Assembly: GCA_964356195.1 (NCBI GenBank)
Contig: CAYHGP010000034.1
Span: 1 to 6,510 of the forward strand
DNA length: 6,510 nt
Direction of reading: 5' to 3'
DNA from: 2-02-FULL-48-14 sp964356195
GTDB lineage: Bacteria > Patescibacteriota > Gracilibacteria > UBA1369 > 2-02-FULL-48-14
The notes below the pieces were generated by a model. The model made no database searches, was not told the DNA's origin, and worked only from the letters and a program-made list of their open reading frames with translations. Every line of letters starts with the position of its first letter. The stretch's first letter is position 1. This document shows positions 1 to 5,391 of the stretch, one piece after another. The position numbers and the translations under genes are program-made.

Positions 1-1213
<1,213 letters not shown>

Positions 1214-1389
1214 AAAGGAGTTACGAGGGTTCCGAAAGGAACCATGTAATTATTTCCTAGGTCGCCTCTGCCTTGATCTTCGGATCATGCAGCAGAGTCG
1301 AATATATTGCGAAATATGTTCACCCTTGGAAGGCCGGATCTCTATTAAGTCTGGATTGTCAGAGCATCAGCATTGCTGAATGCCCTTTG
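1214..1389 (+). other. structured 3' trailer of the 16S transcript, no gene
   Basis: This stretch between mature 16S and the terminator shows no credible coding sequence. It can form several local hairpins: GGTTCC-GAAA-GGAACC (1228-1243); a UUCG-loop stem TGATC/GATCA (1274-1287) inside an outer CTCTGC/GCAGAG stem (1266-1271 with 1292-1297); and GCAT-CAGC pairing with GCTG-A-ATGC (1364-1383). One strand of the usual 16S processing stem is expected here, but its partner in the 16S leader is outside the window. No tRNA is present, unlike a typical 16S-23S spacer. Confidence 0.6.
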
Positions 1390-1416
1390 GAACAGAATTC
1401 ATTTCTGTTCTTTTTT
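1390..1416 (+). terminator. intrinsic terminator closing the 16S rRNA transcript
   Basis: A perfect 8-bp stem GAACAGAA (1390-1397) and TTCTGTTC (1403-1410) with a 5-nt loop is followed at once by six T residues (1411-1416). It lies 177 nt after the 16S 3' end and upstream of the next promoter, so it would end 16S transcription before the protein genes and far before 23S. The stem is A/T-rich in part, but the T-run is directly attached. Confidence 0.8.
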
Positions 1417-1437
1417 GCGTATGTAGTTTTAACCTAC

Positions 1438-1467
1438 TTTCGATTTTGGTCAAGTTTGTGGTATAAT
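1438..1467 (+). promoter_or_regulatory. extended -10 promoter giving a leaderless mRNA
   Basis: TGGTATAAT (1459-1467) is a perfect extended -10 element. The -35 is poor (TTTCGA, 1438-1443, 18-bp spacer), which extended -10 promoters tolerate. Initiation about 7 nt after the -10 falls at about 1474, the A of the ATG of the next gene, so the mRNA would have essentially no 5' UTR. The promoter sits after the 16S terminator and gives this gene its own transcription. Confidence 0.75.
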
Positions 1468-1473
1468 GTTGGT

Positions 1474-2733
1474 ATGTCTAATCTTGGAGCTCCTCCTACA
1501 TCGGAACTAAGTGCGTCAGAATTGACGTCTGAACTTATTGAGGATTCCAATAGTTCTGATTTGGATGCCTACCAAGCGTTGATGGAGCGAACTTTCCCCC
1601 CTGAAGAACTGGATTCGAAGGAGGTGACTGTAGGTGCTCTTAAGGATAACATGAATCCTGAGCGACGAGCCGATTTTGTGCTTATTGTGCTTAAAAAGCC
1701 GGATGGAGAAGTGGCGGGGGCCATGAATGCTTCTTACATTCCCGCGCGGGATCAAGAGGGTAAAGACTTGGGATGGAGTTTTGTGGTCGTGAATTATATT
1801 GTTTCGGAAGTGAAGGGAGCGGCGATGGGGCTTTATGCAGCGTTGGATGAAAAATGTGGAGCTATTGCCGCGAGTCGAGGTGAAACGGTGAAATACACGG
1901 TGGGTGAAACGGTTCCGGAGGTGGAAGGTTTGGTGAATAAAACGGGAAGAGCCCGTTTGTATGCAGATAAGGGTGGAGTGATGATTGAAGTTCCTTATTT
2001 TCAGGCGCCACTGGAATGGGAAGAAGATGGAACTCCTCAGACCCTGCCGGTGCCTTTGCACTTAATGGCCAAGTCGAGTACGAATGAAAAAACCATCTCC
2101 AAAGAGGATCTACTTCGAATTGTTGATGGCATTTTTGATTACAACTCTCGTGGCAATGCGGAGGATTCTTGTGATGAAGCGGGCTATGCCGCCGCGTGCG
2201 CAAGTGTGGATGAAACTTATCATGCCTTGGGAAAAAAATTGGAAGGAGTGGAAAAACTTCATTTGATTACGAAGATGGAAAGGGAGGCTTCGATTGAGGA
2301 AGGGACTTTGTTCGTGAGGCATAGTACCGAGTCTAAGCCCGGCCTATCTAAAAGGTTTAAGGATCCAGCTTTTTTAAAGCAAAGGCCTTTGCCTCACGGG
2401 AGAACTCTAAGTGCCGCAGGTACTATTTCTGACTTTGGAAATGAATTTTTTCAACTCAGCTATGTGGGCCAAGTCATGGAGTCTACGGGGAAGGGTGTTG
2501 CAGAGGTTGTGGAATCCTTTATCCCCGGAAAGCACCTCCGAACTTTTGAAGAAAGATTCCCGGAAGAAGAGTATCCCGGAATGCTTGCGCTGCAAGACCC
2601 GGAAGATGTTGCGACTCTTAATGCCTTGGCGGCCGAGGCTAACCTGGCCCTTGCCGAACAAGAGGTGGATCCCGCTAAACTTCAGTCTGTGTACGACCGA
2701 GCCTGGGTTATTTTCTTGAAATATCGTTCATAG
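1474..2733 (+). CDS. GNAT-acetyltransferase-like protein with a long C-terminal region
   Basis: A 419-residue, acidic, apparently soluble protein with no signal peptide. The frame is open upstream to 1273, but that part overlaps the 16S trailer, the terminator and the promoter, so I start at the ATG at 1474, where the predicted transcript begins; no Shine-Dalgarno is present. The N-terminal half has a GNAT-like order: helix DAYQALMERTFPPEEL (31-46), beta hairpin DFVLIVLKKPDGEVAGAMNASYIP (67-90 region), strand WSFVVVNYIV (101-110), a pyrophosphate-loop-like EVKGAAMGLYAALDE (112-126), and a late strand followed by VPYFQAPL (173-180). The usual Q/R-x-x-G-x-G/A loop is degenerate, so catalysis is uncertain. 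Residues from about 205 to 419 form a helical, acidic extension I do not recognise. If active it would transfer an acyl group from acyl-CoA to an unknown substrate. It ends at TAG, 6 bp into the convergent gene. Coding status is firm; the family call is moderate. Confidence 0.8.
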   Translation: MSNLGAPPTSELSASELTSELIEDSNSSDLDAYQALMERTFPPEELDSKEVTVGALKDNMNPERRADFVLIVLKKPDGEVAGAMNASYIPARDQEGKDLGWSFVVVNYIVSEVKGAAMGLYAALDEKCGAIAASRGETVKYTVGETVPEVEGLVNKTGRARLYADKGGVMIEVPYFQAPLEWEEDGTPQTLPVPLHLMAKSSTNEKTISKEDLLRIVDGIFDYNSRGNAEDSCDEAGYAAACASVDETYHALGKKLEGVEKLHLITKMEREASIEEGTLFVRHSTESKPGLSKRFKDPAFLKQRPLPHGRTLSAAGTISDFGNEFFQLSYVGQVMESTGKGVAEVVESFIPGKHLRTFEERFPEEEYPGMLALQDPEDVATLNALAAEANLALAEQEVDPAKLQSVYDRAWVIFLKYRS

Positions 2734-4041
2734 CTCGATTGGGAAGGTAGGGTCTTCCATGTCTTCCCATTTTTCGCCTTCGCTGCCGCCGGAATCGACG
2801 CCGTCACTTCCAACCGAGTAGATGATTTTTTTGTCTTTGGAGTAAAGCAAAGTTTCGCCGAACGGGTCTTCGGGAAGGGAGGGAAGGTAGGTGTGGACGA
2901 GGTCTTCCAGGCTTTCGGGAAGCGCGCGATTATCTAAAGTGTAGGCTTTTATGGCGGTGAGGGTTTGTACGGCGCTCAGGTAAAGATCGGTTCTACAAAT
3001 ACGTGCTTCGCTCAGCCGAGGAGTTACCATTTGTTCCAACAACAGTCCAAAAGCGTTTTTTGTGAAGTAGAATTGAACGCCGGGTTCGAAATCCAGACCG
3101 GTGGGATAGGCTCCCTCGTCACAGGATTTTTCTTCGAGGAGTCGAATGAATTCTCTATGAACTTCTGCCAAGTCGTTTTTTGTTTCCTTGGGGTGAAAGT
3201 AATAGGAGGAACCGATTTTTTGGAGGAAGGTGAAAATAAAAGCGAAATCATTGGGGATTTGGGAGAGGCCGGTGACTTCCGAAGGGTCTTCGGCCACCGC
3301 GTCTTCTACAAAGTCCACCATGGAGCTTCCAAAATAATACTCGACTTTATAGGCCGCAATCATAGAGTTTTGCATTGAAGGTAGTTTCAAAAGGTCTTCA
3401 ATGGTTTTTTGGAGTTGCTCGGAATCGGTGCTTAAGTTCACCAAGCTCACTACTGTTTCGAGTCCGATTCTAGTGACCGTTTGGCCGATGAGTTTTGTGA
3501 TCAATATGGTTTGTGAGGCTTGCACGGTTTCTCCGAGTTGAATGGCGTAGAAGGCCTGCTTAAAAGCTTCGGCCTCCTTTCCTTCTTTCATCAAAGCGAT
3601 GGCTTTCAAACTGTTGAGTCGTGCGGTATTGGGGCCACCGGTCCAGGTGGGAATAGCGGTTTGGAGGTTTATTTGAGAAGGGTCGGCGGTGGCGGGATCT
3701 TGGAAGTAGGTTTTTTGTCCGGCTTCAGCAAAAACTTCAAGTGTTTTCTCGTAGGTGGCAAGAGTGCCCTCCACAAAAGCGTCGTCCCATTTTTCTCCGG
3801 ACAGGTGGAGAACTATTTCGGCGTCGATTTCGTCGGTAGTTGTCAGGTCTTTAAGGAGGAGAGTATCGAAGTAGGTGTTTTCTTCATCGGGCACGGAAAT
3901 CACGGAAAGGGTGAGGTCGGAATCGTTGACGGTTTCGTCGTCCGGAAAAATGAGGCCAAACACGGTAGGGAGTCCCAAAAAAAGCAGCACCAGAAAAACA
4001 AGACTTAAAAATGGGTAGAGGCAGCAGGATTTTTTGCTCAT
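2728..4041 (-). CDS. membrane-anchored protein with pseudopilin-like C-terminal motif
   Basis: A 437-residue protein. After MSKKSCCLYP comes one hydrophobic segment (about 9-31), which reads as a signal anchor with the rest outside the membrane; the two cysteines (6, 7) precede it, so it is not a normal lipobox. The middle (about 90-345) is helical, with KAIALMKEGKEAEAFKQAFYA (about 146-166) resembling one helical-repeat unit. The C-terminus (373-419) reads ALPESLEDLVHTYLPSLPEDPFGE... then YSVGSDGVDSGG. This matches the end of GspG-type pseudopilins and related planctomycete/CPR proteins, where DPFG/DPWG and the SxGxDG loop bind calcium. It lacks the N-terminal pilin methylation motif, so it is not itself a pilin. 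It stops at TGA, 6 bp inside the convergent gene. Upstream is a 17-nt gap after tRNA-Ile with only a weak AGAAG before ATG and no promoter seen, so cotranscription with the tRNAs is likely. Function unknown. Confidence 0.85.
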   Translation of the reverse strand: MSKKSCCLYPFLSLVFLVLLFLGLPTVFGLIFPDDETVNDSDLTLSVISVPDEENTYFDTLLLKDLTTTDEIDAEIVLHLSGEKWDDAFVEGTLATYEKTLEVFAEAGQKTYFQDPATADPSQINLQTAIPTWTGGPNTARLNSLKAIALMKEGKEAEAFKQAFYAIQLGETVQASQTILITKLIGQTVTRIGLETVVSLVNLSTDSEQLQKTIEDLLKLPSMQNSMIAAYKVEYYFGSSMVDFVEDAVAEDPSEVTGLSQIPNDFAFIFTFLQKIGSSYYFHPKETKNDLAEVHREFIRLLEEKSCDEGAYPTGLDFEPGVQFYFTKNAFGLLLEQMVTPRLSEARICRTDLYLSAVQTLTAIKAYTLDNRALPESLEDLVHTYLPSLPEDPFGETLLYSKDKKIIYSVGSDGVDSGGSEGEKWEDMEDPTFPIEL

Positions 4042-4058
4042 GGCGCTTCTTGCAAAAA

Positions 4059-4135
4059 TGGTGGGCGATCGAAGATTTGAACTTCGGACCTCGACATTAT
4101 CAGTGTCGCGCTCTAACCAACTGAGCTAATCGCCC
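4059..4135 (-). tRNA. ileT: tRNA-Ile(GAU), CCA encoded
   Basis: Read on the minus strand, the cloverleaf begins GGGCGAT at 4135 and ends ATCGCCC-A-CCA at 4059. The acceptor stem is perfect, the D arm is TAGCTCAGTTGGTTAGAGC, the anticodon stem-loop is CGACA-CTGATAA-TGTCG with anticodon GAT (complement at 4099-4101), and the T arm is CGAAG-TTCAAAT-CTTCG. The CCA end is encoded (4059-4061). It is the downstream member of a tRNA-Ala/tRNA-Ile pair with a 6-nt gap. These tRNAs normally sit in the 16S-23S spacer on the rRNA strand; here they face the other way. Five T residues follow the CCA. Confidence 0.97.
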
Positions 4136-4141
4136 TAAGAA

Positions 4142-4218
4142 TGGTGGAGACTAAGGGAGTCGAACCCTTGACCTCCTCGGTGCAAGCGAGGCGCTCTAGC
4201 CAACTGAGCTAAGTCCCC
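4142..4218 (-). tRNA. alaT: tRNA-Ala(UGC), CCA encoded
   Basis: On the minus strand the gene runs from GGGGACT (5' end at 4218) to AGTCTCC-A-CCA (3' end at 4142), with one G-U pair in the acceptor stem. The anticodon arm is CCTCG-CTTGCAC-CGAGG with anticodon TGC (complement at 4182-4184), and the T arm is AAGGG-TTCGACT-CCCTT. CCA is encoded. It is first in the tRNA transcript, giving the order Ala then Ile, the reverse of the common bacterial spacer order Ile then Ala. Confidence 0.97.
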
Positions 4219-4231
4219 AACCTAGGATTGT

Positions 4232-4269
4232 GCTCTCTAGTAGCTTTCGCTTCGCTACAGCTCAAGAGC
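4232..4269 (-). other. hairpin at the 5' end of the tRNA transcript
   Basis: The segment between the predicted start site and tRNA-Ala forms a two-part hairpin: outer stem GCTCT/AGAGC (4265-4269 with 4232-4236) and inner stem GTAGC/GCTAC (4254-4258 with 4240-4244), separated by an internal loop. The outer stem starts at the predicted first transcribed base (about 4269), so the primary transcript would begin double-stranded. This could protect or guide removal of the leader; no T-run follows, so it is not a terminator. Confidence 0.5.
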
Positions 4270-4275
4270 GCAGTT

Positions 4276-4305
4276 CTTATATCATCTTGAGCATATGAAA
4301 ATCAA
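4276..4305 (-). promoter_or_regulatory. promoter for tRNA-Ala, tRNA-Ile and the 437-aa gene
   Basis: On the minus strand TTGATT (4300-4305) is followed by an 18-bp spacer and TATAAG (4276-4281), with TG one base upstream of the -10 (TGATATAAG), an extended -10. The start site would be about 4269, leaving a leader of about 50 nt before tRNA-Ala. No further promoter is evident before the protein gene at 4041. Confidence 0.7.
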
Positions 4306-4324
4306 GTGCTTAACTGCTTATAGA

Positions 4325-4330
4325 TATAAA
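4325..4330 (+). promoter_or_regulatory. weak -10-like element before the 78-aa gene
   Basis: TATAAA lies 10 bp before the ATG at 4341 in an A/T-rich stretch. No good -35 is found at 16-18 bp upstream, and the region is shared with the divergent tRNA promoter (4276-4305). If real, it would give an mRNA with a leader of only a few bases, like the gene at 1474. Confidence 0.3.
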
Positions 4331-4340
4331 AACCTTAGCA

Positions 4341-4577
4341 ATGTTTTTTCAAGGCTTAATGGGGATGATTGCCGGCTTTCTGATTATTGTTTACCGCGCC
4401 AAGATCAAAGATATGACCGGTAGTATTGGCTTCGCCGAGCGTTATTTGGGGGTAGGGGGGACCTGGACTTTTCTGCTTCTTGTAGGGCTTGCGATCTTTA
4501 TTCTTTCTCTTATGTGGGCCTTGGGCACCCTCCAGGAATTCTTCCTGAAAGCGGCCGGACCCATGTTCGGACTCTAG
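4341..4577 (+). CDS. small two-helix membrane protein, conserved-looking hypothetical
   Basis: A 78-residue protein with two hydrophobic segments: about residues 5-18 (GLMGMIAGFLIIVY) and about 42-62 (TWTFLLLVGLAIFILSLMWAL). They are joined by a basic and polar loop, YRAKIKDMTGSIGFAERYLGVGG (18-40). The GSIGFAE-YLG-GGT pattern looks like a small membrane protein I associate with CPR genomes, but I cannot name it or verify this. Alternative starts are Met7 (4359) and Met9 (4365); AAGG at 4351-4354 could act as a short Shine-Dalgarno for either, removing the first residues of helix 1. The gene is divergent from the tRNA operon. It ends at TAG, 7 bp before the -35 of the next gene's promoter, and no terminator is seen. 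Function unknown. Confidence 0.75.
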   Translation: MFFQGLMGMIAGFLIIVYRAKIKDMTGSIGFAERYLGVGGTWTFLLLVGLAIFILSLMWALGTLQEFFLKAAGPMFGL

Positions 4578-4584
4578 GAAGGGC

Positions 4585-4612
4585 TTGACAAAAACCTGAA
4601 AACTGATACAGT
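4585..4612 (+). promoter_or_regulatory. promoter of the putative lipoprotein gene
   Basis: A consensus -35 TTGACA (4585-4590) is followed by a 16-bp spacer and TACAGT (4607-4612), which carries an upstream TG (TGATACAGT) as an extended -10. Initiation near 4619 would leave a 17-nt A/T-rich leader without a Shine-Dalgarno before the ATG at 4636. Confidence 0.6.
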
Positions 4613-4635
4613 TCCACCTTAATTAAATTTTTCAT

Positions 4636-5049
4636 ATGAGAAATTCTATAGGTGCATTGGCTCTTACAGCTCTAACGTCCGGATGTATATCCTCAGACAC
4701 TCCGGATTATCACGCCTTAAGGTTTTCAAATGAGGCAACTCGCACCGCTGTAAATGATTGTGGCGCTCGACCGGAGGGCCGAGCTGAAACTCTTCGACTT
4801 CGATCCAATTTCGAGAATATTCCCGGCTTCCAGGCCGGTTTTAAGCAGGGACTACAGCCTGCTCATAAGGGAGAACTTCTTGATGAAAACTGTCTTTTGG
4901 CGGCGGCATCGCAAGTGAACGGGGTCCTGAAAATCGGAAAAGATAACTGTAATGTAGAAGGTTCTACGATTGTGCAGCAAGGATCCAGAAAACTCGCCGT
5001 GGGGGTTACCGTGGACTGCATGGATTCCGTGGCTGCCACCAAGCGATAA
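4636..5049 (+). CDS. putative secreted lipoprotein, hypothetical
   Basis: A 137-residue protein. The N-terminus is a short export signal: one basic residue (Arg2), a hydrophobic run IGALALTAL, then TSGC with Cys17 as possible lipidated residue. The lipobox is imperfect (Thr, not Leu, at -3), so a normally cleaved signal peptide is an alternative. The mature part has four more cysteines (42, 86, 105, 128), an even number that would suit two disulfides outside the membrane. It also has a beta-rich C-terminal stretch, GVLKIGKDNCNVEGSTIV and SRKLAVGVTVDC. No known family is recognised. No ribosome-binding site is visible upstream. It ends at TAA 8 bp before the -35 of the strong promoter facing 23S, without a terminator, so readthrough into the 23S leader is possible. 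Confidence 0.75.
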   Translation: MRNSIGALALTALTSGCISSDTPDYHALRFSNEATRTAVNDCGARPEGRAETLRLRSNFENIPGFQAGFKQGLQPAHKGELLDENCLLAAASQVNGVLKIGKDNCNVEGSTIVQQGSRKLAVGVTVDCMDSVAATKR

Positions 5050-5057
5050 AAATCCTA

Positions 5058-5086
5058 TTGACTTCAGGTATCCGCCTTCCTATAAT
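5058..5086 (+). promoter_or_regulatory. near-consensus promoter upstream of 23S rRNA
   Basis: TTGACT (5058-5063), an exact 17-bp spacer, and a perfect TATAAT (5081-5086). It is the strongest promoter in the window, on the rRNA strand, with a G/C-rich start region (AGCGCGG), predicted start about 5093. The next downstream gene is 23S rRNA, about 300 nt away, so this is the best candidate for independent 23S transcription; alternatively it drives a short RNA ending at 5222. Confidence 0.85.
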
Positions 5087-5121
5087 AGCGCGGCTTGATC
5101 AGTTCAGGTTGTCCTTTTTTC

Positions 5122-5130
5122 TTCTTTGAA
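5122..5130 (+). promoter_or_regulatory. boxA-like antitermination element
   Basis: TTCTTTGAA, about 30 nt after the predicted start and upstream of the terminator hairpin, resembles the TGTTCTTTGAAAA boxA of bacterial rRNA leaders bound by NusB/S10. Its position in an rRNA leader before a terminator suits an antitermination role. The match is short and in a pyrimidine-rich run, so chance is possible. A weaker relative (TTCTTTCAAA, 5351-5360) lies just before 23S. Confidence 0.4.
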
Positions 5131-5146
5131 TGGTTCGTCTCCAAAT

Positions 5147-5199
5147 ACTCCAGAGTTTCAAACCATAGGTCTTCTAAAGACCGTTTGAGGTTCTGGGGT
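5147..5199 (+). repeat. long hairpin in the 23S leader
   Basis: Bases 5147-5163 pair with 5183-5199 over 17 consecutive positions (13 Watson-Crick, 4 G-U). A further T-G and A-T pair could be added outside. The interior holds a second perfect 6-bp stem GGTCTT/AAGACC (5168-5173 with 5177-5182) with a CTA loop, separated by a 4-nt bulge on the 5' side only. Four bases of the 3' arm (5196-5199) are also the start of the terminator stem. G-U pairs are allowed only in RNA on the + strand, which points to function as transcript and not as DNA palindrome. Confidence 0.7.
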
Positions 5200-5222
5200 G
5201 TATGGAAACATACGCCCTTTTT
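5196..5222 (+). terminator. intrinsic terminator or attenuator before 23S rRNA
   Basis: GGGTGTATG (5196-5204) pairs with CATACGCCC (5209-5217) around a GAAA tetraloop: nine pairs, one of them G-U. Five T residues follow directly (5218-5222), then ATT. It sits between the strong promoter and 23S, so it must be read through or antiterminated if that promoter makes 23S. Its first four stem bases are also used by the long upstream hairpin. Confidence 0.7.
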
Positions 5223-5242
5223 ATTGCCCTTTGACAACTTGG

Positions 5243-5274
5243 GATTGAATTGAAAAGACTATTTCAATTCAATC
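5243..5274. repeat. perfect 13-bp inverted repeat in the 23S leader
   Basis: GATTGAATTGAAA (5243-5255) and its exact reverse complement TTTCAATTCAATC (5262-5274) flank the 6-nt loop AGACTA. There is no T-run, so it is not a terminator. It starts 7 bp after a TTGACA box (5231-5236) and would cover the -10 region of any promoter there. It could be an operator or an RNA processing hairpin. Confidence 0.85.
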
Positions 5275-5290
5275 AATCAATGAACAAAAC

Positions 5291-5321
5291 CTTATAACGG
5301 GACTGCAATCCTCGTTATAAG
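5291..5321. repeat. second inverted repeat in the 23S leader
   Basis: CTTATAACG (5291-5299) and CGTTATAAG (5313-5321) are perfect reverse complements. GGA (5300-5302) and TCC (5309-5311) can extend the stem past a one-base bulge (T5312). No T-run follows. It lies about 70 nt before mature 23S and could be a nuclease or protein recognition hairpin. Confidence 0.8.
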
Positions 5322-5391
5322 CAAAATAATTTAAATTAAATTCTTTTTTATTCTTTCAAATTGCCATGAAAGATCACGGAAGATGACGTTA

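Larger units (their letters stand above)
5093..5222 (+). ncRNA. candidate small RNA or attenuated 23S leader
   Basis: A strong promoter at 5058-5086 and a terminator-like hairpin ending at 5222 bracket about 130 nt with no coding sequence and a long internal hairpin (5147-5199). It does not look like tmRNA, 6S, RNase P or SRP RNA by any motif I can recognise. It is either a stand-alone RNA or the prematurely ended form of the 23S transcript. The sequence alone does not decide between these. Confidence 0.4.
5223..5391 (+). other. A/T-rich 23S leader, no gene
   Basis: This stretch has no coding sequence. It holds a consensus -35-like TTGACA (5231-5236) without a fitting -10 at 16-18 bp, two inverted repeats, an A/T-rich run (5323-5352), and a small TCTTTCA/TGAAAGA hairpin (5352-5358 with 5367-5373). 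The last part should include the 5' strand of the 23S processing stem; its partner after the 23S 3' end is outside the window. Confidence 0.6.

Noticed and set aside
1273..1473. N-terminal extension of the GNAT-like gene
   Set aside because: It covers the 16S terminator and the gene's own promoter, and the translation is low-complexity and unlike the rest of the protein.
1516..2661. Open frames in other frames of the GNAT-like gene (1516-2061, 1862-2203, 2110-2322 and 2407-2661 minus; 2084-2266 and 2411-2719 plus)
   Set aside because: Shadows of the 419-aa gene, rich in His, Ser, Phe or Arg in implausible patterns, with no start signals.
2741..2774. Possible terminator GGGAAG...CTTCCC then ATTTTT after the GNAT-like gene
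   Set aside because: Only six pairs around a 16-nt loop, and it lies inside the coding region of the opposite gene; too weak to call.
2965..4008. Open frames overlapping the 437-aa gene (2965-3378 and 3520-4008 plus; 3024-3251 minus)
   Set aside because: Shadow frames of a clearly coding gene with signal anchor and C-terminal motif; 3520-4008 is Gly/Phe/Val-rich, typical of antisense reading.
5231..5265. Second 23S promoter from TTGACA at 5231
   Set aside because: No acceptable -10 at 16-18 bp (AAAGAC region); GACTAT and TATTTC are 20 and 23 bp away. Kept only as a -35-like box.
1214..5391. Mobile element as the cause of the split
   Set aside because: No transposase, integrase, terminal inverted repeats or target duplications were seen near 1214 or 5391.
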